DNA from: Strigamia acuminata
Taxonomy: Eukaryota; Arthropoda; Chilopoda; Geophilomorpha; Linotaeniidae
Reading direction: 5' to 3'
DNA: 64,000 bases
Assembly (NCBI GenBank): GCA_949358305.1
Contig: OX442314.1
Span: forward strand, 248,001-312,000
Shown one piece after another: positions 12,701 through 28,200 of the stretch; the first letter of the stretch is position 1, and every line of letters starts with the position of its first letter. The position numbers were made by a program, and so were the translations under genes. A model generated the notes under the pieces. It was given only the letters and a program-made list of their open reading frames with translations, was not told where the DNA came from and searched no databases.

Positions 12701-14132
12701 AGGATTTGGACGGAAACGTGTTGGACTCGTGGGAAGGCGTGCGCGTTCAATGCCTTTGGTGCAAACGAGACGGCAAAGTGGTTCTCGCGTCCGACACCCA
12801 CCACCGGATCCGCGGCTACAACTTCGAAGAACTCACCGACTTTAACATGTGCGTTGCGAGTCGTAAGCAGAAAAACAAACCCGTGTTGTAATTTGTGTAA
12901 CGTTGACTTAGCATCCAAGAAGACCACGCAATCATGTCATTCTCGTGCAACGAGTCGGGCCGCCTCGCTCTTTTAAATGTAGCAACTCAGGTGAATTGAA
13001 TCGAATCGAATTTAACAAATTTTAACATTGTTTGTTGTGTGTGTTGTTGTTTTTACAGGGTGTGCACCTATGGGACTTACAGGATAGATGCCTAATCCGC
13101 AAATTCCAAGGTGTTACTCAAGGTTTTTACACGATTCACTCTTGTTTCGGTGGCGTGAATCAAGATTTTATCGCCAGCGGGAGTGAAGGTGACACGGAAG
13201 GTGAAAGACAATTGTTGCGCATTTGAGTACTAAAGACGCGTTTTTATTCTGTTTTCTTGTCAGATCACAAAGTGTACGTGTGGCACGTCCGTCGCGAATT
13301 GCCCATCGCCATTCTCTCGGGCCACATGCGCACCGTCAACTGCGTGAGTTGGAACCCGACTTTCCCGCAAATGTTGGCTAGTGCCTCCGACGACGGAACC
13401 GTCCGCATCTGGGGACCCGCGGAGCAGTATCGCAAATCGAGACGAACCACGTCATCTAAGCCCCAACAGGCCGATGGTGATTGATTTGATTTGATTTGAT
13501 TGAATTGATTTGATTAATGTAATTCATTCTTCTATGCACGAACAAATAATTATTTTTGCAAAATAACTATTTACATAACTATTTACCGTATTACCTCGCA
13601 ATAAGCGGCATGCCGTACAAAAAATTTATACCAGCATGCCGATATAAAGCGAAAAATGCCGGTGTAAAGCGAAAAATGCCGGTATAAGTGAAAAAGTGGG
13701 TTTTTTGTTTTTAATTACTTTAAAGAGGCTGAATGAATAATTATGTTGGTTTTTGGGCTTAAAATTTGATTTTTCTTAATTTTCTGGGTAAATTTATAGA
13801 AATTTAAGCCAATTTCTTCAATTTTGGAGATCTAAAAAGGATTTTATGCTTGTTTTGGCTGAATTCTCATTTAGAAAAATTCGTACTCACTTACACCGGC
13901 ATGCTGTTAAAAACAAGGTTTATCGGCATGCTGGTAAAACTCGAACTACACCAACATGCTAATGGCTTAATGTGAAGTAATACGGTAACTATTTACGAAC
14001 AAATTGATTGATTTGCATTTTTTTAAGTCTCAAATTGATGGAATGCGTTTTTGTGCTTCAGATTCTGTATCATATTGTTCACCTTCGCCACCACCACCTC
14101 AGAGTTCAACCATTGCCCGTTCACAGAATTAA
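9731..14132 (+). CDS. WDR26: WDR26, WD40 subunit of the CTLH/GID ubiquitin ligase
   Basis: Fourteen coding exons: 9731-9915, 10340-10439, 10505-10561, 10622-10758, 11128-11225, 11283-11439, 11491-11629, 11696-11836, 11902-12021, 12703-12848, 12912-12990, 13059-13188, 13264-13476, 14062-14132; 1,773 nt, about 590 aa. Order: LisH ([16 protein letters not shown], about residue 48), CTLH/CRA helices ([13 protein letters not shown] to [12 protein letters not shown]), then WD40 blades such as [29 protein letters not shown] and [17 protein letters not shown]26 is a substrate-recruiting subunit of the CTLH E3 complex. Two points are uncertain. The ATG giving MQANG is used, yet the frame is open upstream to 9,608 and includes PPPRKKQRLS, which in vertebrates lies downstream of MQANG. 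If the last intron is retained the frame stops at 13,484 (569 aa). Confidence 0.9.
12235..12500. repeat. 21-bp minisatellite in WDR26 intron 9
   Basis: At least seven near-identical copies of the 21-bp unit AATTGCAATTTTTGGTCTGAA occupy 12,295-12,425, flanked by shorter variants on both sides. The long frames seen across it on either strand are repeat artefacts (FRPKIAI and FGLKIAI cycles). Confidence 0.9.
13586..13985. mobile_element. 400-bp MITE-like inverted-repeat element in last WDR26 intron
   Basis: The ends are an imperfect inverted repeat: CCGTATTACCTCGCAATAAGC on the left, and CCGTATTACTTCACATTAAGC as the reverse complement of the right end. Both sides are flanked by TAACTATTTA (13576-13585 and 13986-13995), a 10-bp candidate target-site duplication. 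It has no coding capacity. Internally it holds diverged copies of a GGCATGCCGGTATAA-like motif. A 9-10 bp duplication would suit a Mutator-type family, but assignment is open because TAACTATTTA-like sequence also occurs once more nearby. Confidence 0.7.
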
Positions 14133-16255
14133 TGCAACTCGTGTCGGGCCGGTCAACGTTTTTCCTTTATTTCCCCCCCCGCTCATTTAAAAAAAAGAAA
14201 AATTAGGATTCAATTTACCTTCTGCTGCTTGCTCGACATTTTAATACACGAGAGGAAGACGACTTTCAAACAACAAAAATTGATTAAAACTAATTTTCAT
14301 CAACAATTGTCCTTTTACTTGTCCTAAAAGCGACATTTGAATTAAATCTTGTTTAGTGCAATAAAACAATTGTGACATTGTGGATTTATTTGGATCGGTG
14401 CCACCAGAGGAGTCTTTCAGTGCCTCGTTTTGGTTTTCTCTCAGTGGTTTACTGTGGTGTGTTTGTAATGTCAACTAGAAAACAAAAAAGAAAGAAAAAA
14501 AAGAAAACATGTTTCTCAATATTGTTGTGCAAGCATGTGCTTAGTGATAACAGAAATGCTTGTAATGTACGTTTTATCAAATCGAGTTAACTCTTCCCGT
14601 CTCGTTCGGTTCTCTCCGAAATTTCGTTGTTTTTGGACATTTTTTTTCCCACTTTTTTTATAATAAATTTTTTTTTTGGTTTGTTATATTTATATTTGTA
14701 TATCTTATATAATTGGATGGTCGAACGAGGTTTGTTCACCTGAGATAAGGTAACTTTAGGGTTATTTTTGGTTTCCCGCGGTCGACGAGTCAAAAGTTGT
14801 ATAAAGAATTTACGAATTATGTCAAGTAAAGTTTTCTAAATATTAAGAAAAAAAATAAATGAAATAAAACATCGAACGTTTTTGTATGATTTGTTATTTT
14901 TCGATATTATCTTAATTGCTTTTTTTCATATCAATTTGACACTTTTTGATCGCATTAAGATTACGTTGCACCTACGATGAAGCAATCGCCATTAGTCAGG
15001 CAGGCGGAATGAATTACCGTTTCAAAATACACTATCGTTGTGCAATTCAATCGCTCTTGCCAATTTAAAATAAAAATAAAAGAATTAAAAGTCTTTTTTC
15101 ATCAATTATGCCATTATTGCGTCGATTTAAATTGAAAAATACGAAATATTAAATCATCTTAAATGCAAGTACTTGTCGATAGATGGAAATGACAATAACA
15201 GCGCTGCATCAAGCAATGCAGAAAAGCGTGCCAGATAGCATAAAATTATGCATAAATTGTTCTAACTCAGCATTTGAAAATCCATAAATTTGAAATTTGA
15301 CATTTTTTATTCAAATTTTTACGTTATTATTAAAAAATTGTTGAAAATCAAACAATAATTTTGTCAATTTTGTCAAATTTTGTCAATTTTGTCAATTTTG
15401 TCAATTTTGTCAATTTTGTAGACTTGTAGGTCATTAGTTTATTACACCATTGACGTAACTCGTATCTTTTAATTACTCCCTATAACTTGGTAACCAATAT
15501 TTCAATTGGTGATGTGATAAATTATTATTTTTCGTACTTTGTAATACGAGTGATATGAAATGGAAAAAAAATAATTGATCGATTTTTGCCATTCAATTTA
15601 ATAAATTAAAAATTTTGTCGTTCAAAAAAAGGTGAGAAATATTTTGTCCAGTGCAAATTTCTTCAGCGCCACACCTTATCTATCTCCAATTTTTATCACG
15701 AGTTGAGTGGCGTGATTTTGCACAATTGGCTAGTTTCTAAATTTAAAAAACTTATCAGAAATATCATTATTTAACTTCGAGAGATTCTATTGATGCTTAT
15801 CAATTTACATATCTATTCAAGATGTGATAATCGCTCAAACCAGAATTATCTACATTTTTCTTCTTCAAGAGTTCTATTCCCCCAACATAAAAAAAAAATT
15901 AAAAAAAAAATTAAAAAATATCGACTTTCAGCGCTTGTTTCTAAGCAGTAGCGACAAAATTACCGCCTTTACACCCAAACGAAATATTTGCAAAACAAAT
16001 CATTGAGCAACGATTTAATCTTGTCAAGATTCCACATTTGTCCACACTGGTCAGTGGTCATTATCAGTCGGTTCGATTCTGTGATTGGTCCGTTGTAGTT
16101 GGGTCAATCGCCGACAACCAATATCGCATCAACAACCGTGTGAAGAGCACGTGGTGGTGAAATCGGCGATAGGACGAGCGACAGTTGTCATACATTCAAG
16201 ATTGTGTGTAGCGAAGTGGCGGCCCAACGCCGTCACTTTAATTCCTAGTCGGTGA
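14133..16255. other. Intergenic region, no gene seen
   Basis: AT-rich; probably includes the WDR26 3' UTR and the SLC25 promoter. A short tandem array of TTTTGTCAA (9-bp unit, about seven copies) lies at 15,357-15,420. Frames at 14,241-14,474 and 15,824-16,006 show no family resemblance. The 16,020-16,250 stretch is less AT-rich and likely the carrier gene's 5' UTR/promoter. Confidence 0.5.
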
Positions 16256-17705
16256 ATGGCGCTCGATTTCCTCGCCGGTTGTGTTGGAGGTAATTAATAC
16301 TCATTCTCATTCTCATTTCATTTTTAATTTACATTTATACATTTATTTGCTAGGATGTGCTGGTGTTTTGGTCGGTTATCCTTTCGACACAATCAAGGTA
16401 AGCGCTCAAGGTTGAAATTGAAAATTACAGGGAAAAAATGCGGAAATTGGTTTCAGGTTCGATTACAAACTCAGGATTCAAGATGTCCAAAATACAAGGG
16501 CATGCTGGATTGTTTTTCATATATTGTGAAAAAAGAGACAGTAAGATATACTTTATTTTTGTTTAATTTTACCATTACCAAGTTAGAGTTGCACTTAGGC
16601 CTAAGCTTAGTTACACGAACCGAAATATTATCAAATCTCGAGCCAAAAAAAAAAAATAGAAATAAAAATTCTTTCCAAAGAAAATGTTGCGAAAGATATT
16701 GAAATTCTGCGCCAGAAGGAATTTTAGCAAAATTTCTGCAGTATTTCTTCCTAAATTCCTTAACAACTAGAAGAAAAAAATGCAATTATCTGATAATTTT
16801 AAATAAATCATAGATAATGAGTGACAAGTGTTGGGCCCACTAACATATTGTGCTAATTGCCACAATCAGCTATCTATCACTAAGGACCTAAATCCTAATT
16901 TCACTAAATTTTTAAAATTTTTAAAATTTTGCTAAAATTTTAATAAAAAATGAAATTTGTGCCTTATCTCATTTAGGTATTCGGTTTATACAAGGGCATG
17001 ACCTCTCCACTAGCTGGAGTTGCAGTTATCAATGCCCTCATATTCGGCATCTATGGCAACGTGCAGAAATCCCTTCCTGACCCCAACTCTGCACCCAGCA
17101 TATTCCTCGCCGGAGCCACGGCCGGCATCATGCAGTCCGTAGTCTGCTGTCCCATGGAGCTCATCAAACTGCGCATGCAAATCCAAGAAGACAGCATGAA
17201 AAAAAGTGCCCTCTCGCCACGAAACGTGCACATGCAACGCTACAAGGGCCCCATGGACTGCTTTTCCAGAATCCGTGGCAACGAAGGCTTCCGCGGCCTC
17301 TTCCGCGGCCTCGGCATCACGGCTTTCCGCGAAGCGCCGGCTTTTGGTATTTATTTCTCCTGCTACGAAGGACTAGTCGCTTGCTTCCAGAAGCCGGACA
17401 AGAAACCTCTGGGCCCGGTGCCCATCATCCTCGCAGGAGGGCTCAGCGGCATCATGTCGTGGGTGGTCACCTACCCCATAGATGTCATCAAAACGAGGCT
17501 CCAAGCGGATGGCGATTGCGGACAAAGACAGTATAAGAACACTTGGGATTGCACCTTGAAGAGCTTCCACGCCGAAGGGATCGGAGTCTTCTCCAGAGGT
17601 TTGGCTTCGACCGTGGTCCGGGCTTTTCCGACCAACGCGGCAACTTTTGCTGCCGTTACTTGGACTATTCGGACTTGCAGTGCCAAGCCGGAGAAATCAA
17701 TGTGA
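16256..17705 (+). CDS. Mitochondrial carrier, SLC25A29/A45/A48-like
   Basis: Four coding exons: 16256-16289, 16354-16397, 16457-16540, 16977-17705; 891 nt, 296 aa, the normal carrier size. The three carrier repeats show signature motifs: GYPFDTIKVRLQTQ (repeat 1), CPMELIKLRMQIQ (repeat 2) and TYPIDVIKTRLQADG (repeat 3), each preceding a helix pair, with the conserved G-rich partners RGLGITAFREAPAFG and RGLASTVVRAFP. The start MALDFLAGCVGGCAGVLVG matches the SLC25A29/45/48 group (basic amino acid and acylcarnitine-type carriers of the inner mitochondrial membrane). Exact substrate cannot be set from sequence. Most of the protein is in one large 3' exon that is noticeably GC-richer than the surroundings. 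Confidence 0.9.
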
Positions 17706-19949
17706 ATCTCAATTCTCAATGTGGATGCTTGTTTGATGGGTCAGTGGGCAACAGGACTTTGAATAAATGCTCTTTCTTTTCATTCTTCTAATCAATTGAC
17801 AATCAATTGACAATTTTCTTTTCTTCTTCTGGAGAAATTATTGAACAAAAAACGAGCCAGAAATACAGCAATCTAATTAAATAAAGTAATTTTTAACAAA
17901 TGCAAAACTAGTTCCTTTTTATAGACAAGTTTTTAGGAACAAAAATGAAAGCTGTGCACCGTAGGACAAAAATATTATTGGTAATTAATATGTGATCTCG
18001 GGCCCCAGAGGCAAATTTCTGGTCTGAGGGAGGCAGGGGGCCCTTCTTGAAATTTTTTTTAAAATTTGCTACTAAAAAAAAAAATAGTTGCGTTCAATCT
18101 TAAATGGATTTCCAAAATCGTGATTTTCTTGATTTTCAGAAATGAAGGAAATTGGATTTCAATTTTGAACGACCTTAAAATTTGCCAAAATCCAACGATT
18201 GCACACGCGCAATTAAGTTAGAACCGTTGGATAACTTCCTGTTTGTACGTGGATCATGTAAATACAACTGGCCGTAAAAATCGTCATTTCCGATCTCCCG
18301 AAACCAAGAAAATCAGCGAAATCAGCGAAATCCATTTCAGATTGAACGCACTTAATGTTTTTCAGCACAAAGGCACCTTACATGTTCTTGGTAATAAGTG
18401 ATGCGAATTGCCGTTCAGAGCATTTTTATTTTTCTCAATTCGACGGCTCGATATTAGGATTTCCAATCCTATTATTGCAAGAACAAATCTTTTATGTACA
18501 ATTCAGTGAAACAAAATACATAAACCTCGATCAACACTGGCCATTTAGTGGATTTTGGTAACAAATTTAGTTGCACTCCCTCTGTAAAGGTGTAACATTT
18601 ACAAATTATGAACCAAAATTAAAAAAAAAAAATTTATACATAATAATAATAAGCAAAACTAATTCGTATAATTAAATAACAAACGATTAATTTTCTTCCT
18701 CCTTTTTATGCAATAGAAAATTTCTCCCTTTAATCTTACACATGTTAACTATAAGAACAAGATATTAACATATACAGTATTGAAAATATTTTAACATGTG
18801 TAATAAATAGCTGTTTGTTTGTGTCATTGAAAAATAGCTTTTCATCGCCAGTAATCAAAATTTCTTTCGTTCATTCAACTTTGCATGACATTGAACTTTG
18901 TGATTTTTTTTTTCATTCTTTAAAAAAAAAATTAAATGAATTAATAACAAATTAAAAAAAAAATTTCTTAATTTTTTCTTCAACATAAAAAAATAAACAG
19001 AGGCAACGCAATTAAAAATGTGAGGCTAAAATTAGTGAAAAAAAGCATCCAGTCAATTGGACACGAACAATAACACGTAAAAACGGGTAAAAAGAAAAGA
19101 GAAATCAGTGATTTGCTGCTCCGGACACCGACAGCGCATCAAAGCACAAAAAATAAAAAGAAAAGAAAAAACGAATCTTTCTTTTATTTTACGTTACAAA
19201 TTCCGACCTTCTTGTGAATTCAAATCTCTTAAGCAAACTCGTCGCCTTCAAACACCAGGAAATTCTAAGAATAAACAAAAATAAACAAAATGAGTAAGAA
19301 ATAAAAATTTAATTCTAAGAATTTTAACTCCTGGTTCAATTAAATCCATCGATAATTACAAAACTACGACATCTGTATTGAATTTTTAAACCCAACACAA
19401 ACATCATCCCAAAAAAAAAATGGAAAAAAAATGACATTTTCTTGATAATCTTGAAATCCTCTAACAAAATATTTTTAATTTCAGTAATTTCAGTATTTCA
19501 AACACGCAATTAAGGCAAACAAATATCAGTAACATATTTTTTTTTTACATAGGAAAATACAATTTACAACTATAAACAAGACAAAAATTAATCAGGCAAA
19601 AGCTTCGCATTCTCTCTTTTCTATGAATGAAAATCGATATACTCGTGTAATCTTATAGTTCAAACTTTCATTGGTGACAGAATCAAATTTAAAAATGAAT
19701 AAAAACAAAAAAAAGAAGATTTTAGGGGCAAAAAAGAAGCCAAGCTCCGCCTAGACTCTCTCTCTCTTCGGCTGCCTTCAGCACCAACGCACCAAGCAGC
19801 TGCAAGTTAAAATGAGTCTTCATCATAAATGAACATTACCTTCGGAGTATCGACAGCAACTGCTCTCTGTTGATTTCTATAAGAAAAATCAGAACTTAGA
19901 AAAGTTTGTTAATTAATAAATAAGAAATAATAAAGAAATGTTATTTTTC
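17706..19949. other. Convergent 3' region between SLC25 carrier and YY1
   Basis: No conserved coding frame. Probably holds the 3' UTRs of the two convergent genes. Contains a MITE-like element (18,086-18,353) and long A/T homopolymers around 18,900-19,000 and 19,550. A potential extra 3' coding exon of YY1 lies near 19,840-19,880. Confidence 0.5.
18086..18353. mobile_element. MITE-like element with ~27-bp terminal inverted repeats
   Basis: The left end reads TGCGTTCAATCTTAAATGG and the right end, reverse-complemented, TGCGTTCAATCTGAAATGG. The match continues through GATTTC into related TTTTCTTGATTT/TTTTCTTGGTTT stretches. About 268 bp, no coding capacity. No clear target-site duplication was seen. 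Confidence 0.55.
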
Positions 19950-22606
<2,657 letters not shown>

Positions 22607-24604
22607 ATGGGTGCTCGTGTGTCGCGCACGGATTTCGAGTGGGTCGGCTCGGATGAACCGCACGCGTCCAGAAGGAAAGAAATATTAAGTAAGTCGAAAT
22701 AAATGGAGAAAAAATGTCGACGGACCTTTCACGTGTGTCCGGCGTGACATTTTCATCTTTGATTTTCAACATTTCCGACATTTCGAATGCGGGAAAAGCG
22801 AACGGGTCCAAAATTAAAAAAAAAAAAAAAAAAAAAATACCGACATGACGTCATAAATAATCGTCTCGGTATGTTTTTTCTCATTTTTTTCTCCCGTTAT
22901 GTAATCCCATAATTAAGGGGTGGCTTTAAGAAAGTCATAATTTCCTCGTTCTAATCCGGAGAAAGTGTCCATCCAGACTGACCCAATTTCCGGCAAATTA
23001 ACGCCCGGCCAGCGTGGAATATTTCTAGTGTGACGTTGTCATGGCGACGCTAAATATTTAATTTTTGTTTCAGAGAAATACCCCGAAATCAAGAAACTGA
23101 TGGGCCACGACCCGAATTTCAAGTGGATAGTGAGCGGGATGGTGCTAGCGCAACTAATAGCGATTTATCTAGTGAAAGAGGCGTCGTGGACGACCATTTT
23201 GATCGCGGGCTACTGCTTCGGCGGAGTGATCAATCATTCGCTGTCGTTGGCGGTCCACGAGATCGCGCACAATTTGGCGTTCGGTCACGGACGACCGCTC
23301 GCGAATCGTGTGTTTGGAATGTTCGCCAATTTGCCTCTTGGGATACCAATGTCGATTTCGTTCAAAAAGTATCATCTGGAGCACCATAGGGTAACAAAGT
23401 CGACATCTGTCATTCATTTAGTTTGAGGATAAAACGTGTTTTTTATTGTTGTTGTGACGATCACAATCGTTAACTATTTTTTTTCGAATATTTTTGTCGG
23501 TTAATCAACATTTTTCATATTTTTTAACGTCATTTTCAATTTGTATTTTCAATTTTCAATTTATTTTTTCAATTTTATATCAAATTTTCAATTTTTTTTT
23601 TGTCCAATTTTCAATTTATTTTGCATTTTTTTTTATTTTTCAATTTATTTTTGTCCATTTTTCAATTTTTTTTGCATATTTTGTCCATTTTTCAATTCAT
23701 TTTGCATATTTTGTCCATTTTTCAATTCATTTTGCATATTTTGTCCATTTTTCAATTCATTTTGCATATTTTGTCCATTTTTCAATTTATTTTGCATATT
23801 TTGTCCATTCTCTAATTTATTTTTGCAATTTTTTATCGATTTTTTAATTTATTTTCCAATTTTATTCGTTGCCAGTACCAAGGCGATGAAATCTGGGACA
23901 CCGACATCCCCACGTACATCGAAGCTAAATTATTCTGCACAACATTCACCAAGATATTATGGGTGATCCTTCAACCCTTTTTCTACACCTGTCGCCCGCT
24001 ACTCGTCTACCCCAAAGTGCCGAACAAACTCGAAATAATCAACCTAATCGTCCAACTCATATTCGACGCCATTCTATGCTATTTCTTTGGTAAAAACATC
24101 GGAAATAATTATCACAATTAACATTGATTTATATTGTATTTCTTCATAGGTTTTCGCGTGTTGGTTTACATGATCGGCGGCACGCTATTGGCCATGGGGC
24201 TCCACCCCGTAGCCGGACATTTTATATCCGAACATTACATGTTCAAGAAAGGCTACGAAACGTATTCGTACTACGGTCCGCTCAATTGGATCACATTTAA
24301 CGTCGGTTACCACATGGAACATCACGATTTCCCGTACGTTGCGGGCTCGAAATTACCGGAGGTGCGTGAATTAAATAATAAAAATAAATGGACGAAATGT
24401 GCAATTTATTGTTTTCAGGTGAAGCGAATCGCGAAGGAGTTTTACGAGGATCTTCCGCAGCACAACTCGTGGGTCAAAGTGATCTACGACTTTATTACCG
24501 ACCCGGAGATCGGACCGTACGCGAGGGTGCGACGGAAACACGCGGACCGCGCGACGCGCTCCACCAACGGCGTGAACGGAAATTGTCACCAACACCAAAA
24601 CTAA
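22607..24604 (+). CDS. DEGS1: Sphingolipid delta-4 desaturase (dihydroceramide desaturase)
   Basis: Five coding exons: 22607-22688, 23074-23390, 23876-24089, 24150-24361, 24419-24604; 1,011 nt, 336 aa (human DEGS1 323). Starts [19 protein letters not shown], keeping the N-terminal glycine used for myristoylation in the family. The three di-iron histidine boxes are present: HEIAHN, HLEHHR and HMEHHD, plus the upstream [16 protein letters not shown] and [17 protein letters not shown]. The enzyme introduces the 4,5-trans double bond of ceramide in the ER membrane. At least three hydrophobic segments are visible (about residues 42-62, 68-88, 185-215). The C-terminal tail ([14 protein letters not shown]) is longer than in vertebrates. 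Intron 2 contains a minisatellite. Confidence 0.95.
23530..23850. repeat. 30-bp minisatellite in DEGS1 intron 2
   Basis: Five near-identical copies of TTTTGCATATTTTGTCCATT followed by TTTCAATTCA span about 23,660-23,815, with more diverged T-rich copies on both sides. Confidence 0.85.
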
Positions 24605-25207
24605 CTTTTTTGTACTTAGAAACGAATATCGATGAATTTTGTAAATTATACTTATTTTTCTGTTACTAAATCTGTTAAGTTTGCTTCCTTATTTTCTTCA
24701 TTATTTAACCGAGAAAATAATTGCTTTAATTCATCTACTTCAACTTTCATATTTATTACTAATGAGACTCGTTCTTCCATCGCCAAGTGAGCAAACGATG
24801 AAATACTCTTGAAAAATTTGTATATTTATATATCCATGCTTGGTCAAGGAGCCGGCGATCGACAGAACACGATTCAAATTCGGAGTGAATAAAAAGAAAA
24901 TGAAATTTGTACATGAAAGGAATAAAAATCTCGTCATATTTATTATAGTTTGTTTTATTTTGGTCACAGACCAACATCTGTGTAACGTATTGTGTCGATA
25001 GAAAGACCGATATTTGAATTCTTCTTCCTCCACGTATAAATTGAGGAAGGAAATCACAGAATCATCGAAATTCCATTTCAAACTCAAAATTCAAGTTTGT
25101 TGCTCATTTGTAAAGAAACATTACATTTTTTGTTTACACGCACCTCTTAGGTTGTTCGGGTGTTTTATTAATGGTATTGTCGTTTGAATGCTAACAAAAT
25201 TCACCTT
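24605..25207. other. Convergent region between DEGS1 and kanadaptin
   Basis: AT-rich with no recognisable coding sequence; likely the two 3' UTRs. The frame on the minus strand at 24,740-25,087 has no family resemblance. Confidence 0.45.
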
Positions 25208-28200
25208 TCAATATCCATATTTATCGTTAAGCGTCGTTCTTCCATCTCCAGTTTGGTCTGAAAAAAGCAATCAATCACTCATCAGTTATTCCAACAAAAA
25301 CATTTGACATTTTAAACCCAATGAGACGTTTCAACTAAATTCGTAGTGCGCATGCCATTCTGCGCAGACGATTTTCTAATTCCACTTGTTATTTAGCAGT
25401 ATTAAGCTTATTATTAGGCCTAATAATGCTAAAATAAAGTAAATAAACAACAACAAACTCATTATTAAAAGTAATTTACACCTATGACCAAAATATTGTT
25501 GTTTATTTACTTTATTTTACCATTATTAGGCCTAGTAATAGGCTTAAAGGAGTTGCCACATAAAAAAAAATTTTTTTTTAAGTTGTTAAAAATGAATGTA
25601 TATTGTTTAATAAATGGTTTCCAACAAATATATGCTTCCAAATATTGTTAGTTTTATTAAAAATGCGAGTTAATAATGCGAAGCCACGCCCCCCTCGTAA
25701 AAAAACACCAAAACCGGAAATGACGTCATTGGCGGAACAGATTTCAATAGCTGCATCAGAAAAAACCAAAAAATTCGATATTGCAGCTAAAAAATGGAAA
25801 GGAATCGTATAATTTTTTGTGTGATTGATGAAGTGGGGCTTCTGTAATCTTCAGAAAATTTTATACTGTATAATAGAGTGATTTTAAAGTTTTTAAATAG
25901 ATTTTTAAAAAAAAAATTGACATTTTTTTTAAATTTGTTGGTTTTATAAATTTAATTTTCTTCAAATCAATCACAAAATGTACTTCCAAGTCTTAGCATT
26001 TGGTTTTATGTACATTTTTTCAACAATTGTGTGTTTTTATTTCTGTGTGACGTCATACTGACGTCATACTGATGTCATTCCAAACACTGTCATTGGTGGA
26101 TACCCCTTAAATGACGTCATCACCAGAATTTTGTTGTTTCCCTGCTTTTGAAGCAAGGCAGTGAAGCGCAAAGGGCAATCCCTTAAAATCAACGAAATTG
26201 TGGTAGTTATCAAATTTTTGACCGAAAATTTGATAACTACGTATAAAAATACATCATATAAAGTCCTGTTGTATTTTTCATGTCGCAACTCCTGCTAAAT
26301 AAGACTGGAATTAGAAAATCGTCTGCGCAGAATGGGCTGCGCACTACGAATTTCGAACCTTACGTTTATACAATAACAAATAATTTGCACAAAAACTGGT
26401 CGAATAAATTGCAACGTCTCTCTCACCAATTATATCTAGCGAGTACTTACTGTCAGGCGGCATCCAAAGTGCGTAATCGGGATTAGCAGCGTCGTAAACG
26501 TAATTCAGCTCAGACTTAAACTTTTTCCGCCGCGACTTCAATGAGAAATCAAATTTAATCCAAAACAAAACCAAAAACACTCAACAAAAATTCACCTTAT
26601 GTCTATTTGGTTTCGAACTCTCAACCACTTCCTCCTCAATTTTCCTCAACTTCTTCGAACAATCGACATCCGGACACTTCCGGTTCCGTCCAACTTCATT
26701 TTCATTCTTCTTTTCACTTTCCGTCGCAACCCCATCACATTCTTTAACCTCTTCGACCGGCTCGACATTTTCCGACTCAACATTTTCCGGCTCGACATTT
26801 TCCGTTTTATCCACCGGCGGGTTCACTTTTCGAATAACCGGAGCCTGAAATTTTAAGTTAGAAATTAAAAAATGTAAACATGGCGACAAATCACTCCCTT
26901 AACTGCCAATCGCGTCTTAATCCCGCGTCCTTTCATGGACCCAATCATGGGTAACGGTCTTTTCCACGCAGTCGTTTTATCTGTTGTGGATTCGGGTCTG
27001 TGAAAATAATCAGAAAATTAACAAATTTCGTTTCCGGTTTGAGCTTTTTCTTCTTTTTTACGCGAGTTCGGGTAAACTGGTGGGTTTTGCAATCTCGACG
27101 AGTTGCAGCAGTCGCAGTTGTTCTTTGCGCAGTTGCAACAAACGTAATTTCGAGGCAGCGCGGCTCGTCTTGTCGAGGTAATTGTCGCTGCTGATGGATG
27201 ACATGTAGGCGTCCAAACTGTCCCCGCTTTTCTCTCCCATTTTGTCTACGAACAAATCAAATTATTGTCTTATTTTTCCTTTAACTGTGTGCCTTGGTAC
27301 CTAAGTGTTGAGATGTTTGAATTGATGCGTCCAAATCGTCGATTTCTTTGCTGATTCCGTCCAATTTTGCTTTCTGAAATGGATGGAAATAGTAAATACA
27401 ATTCATTACAATCTTTATGTTCAAAAATCAATTTTTTCGAGTAAAAATCAATTTTTTTGAGTAAAAATCAATTTTTTTGAGTAAAAACCAATTTTTTTGA
27501 GTAAAAATCAATTTTTTTGAGAAAAAAATCAATTTTTTTGAGTAAAAATCAATTTTTTTGAGTAAAAATCAATTTTTTTGAGTAAAAATCAATTTTTTTG
27601 ATTAAAAATCAATTTTTTTTAGTAAAAATCAATTTTTTTGAGTAAAAACCAATTTTTTTGAATACAAAAATTCATCTTCTAGATGCAAAATATTTCTACT
27701 TCATTTCATACCAGAGTGTCATAAGTCTCCACGACAAATTTATCTTTTCCGGCTTTTTGAATCCTCTGTTGTCTCTTTTTTTCAATTGTGCCCGTCCGGT
27801 CGAGAAAAGTATCTTCGTCGCTATCATAGTAATCATTTTCCTCCCAATTTTTCAACTTCCGTTTCCGACTTTCTGCAAAAAAAAATGAAATAATAATAAT
27901 AATAAATCATCGTAATAATAATTCCACAAACCGTGATTAGCTTGGCGTAGCAATCCCTGGCGATCTAAAATGCGACACGCTTCGAGCGCACAAGCCGCCA
28001 CCGCTTCCTTTTTCCTCGCTTTAACGACAACTTCGGCCATCATAGGCTCGGAGTCGGCATTTTCTAAAGGCAATCTCCACAAATAAACATTATTTTAAAA
28101 AAAAATTAAATTAATCAATCTAATAATTAATTCCAACCTGATTTTGCAACAAAATTGACTGTATCCTCTTTCTTCCACTTGGTACTCCAAATCGTATCCC

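Noticed and set aside
23494-23966. Phe/Ile-rich repeat frames up to 141 codons in DEGS1 intron 2
   Set aside because: 30-bp minisatellite artefact inside an intron flanked by valid splice sites.
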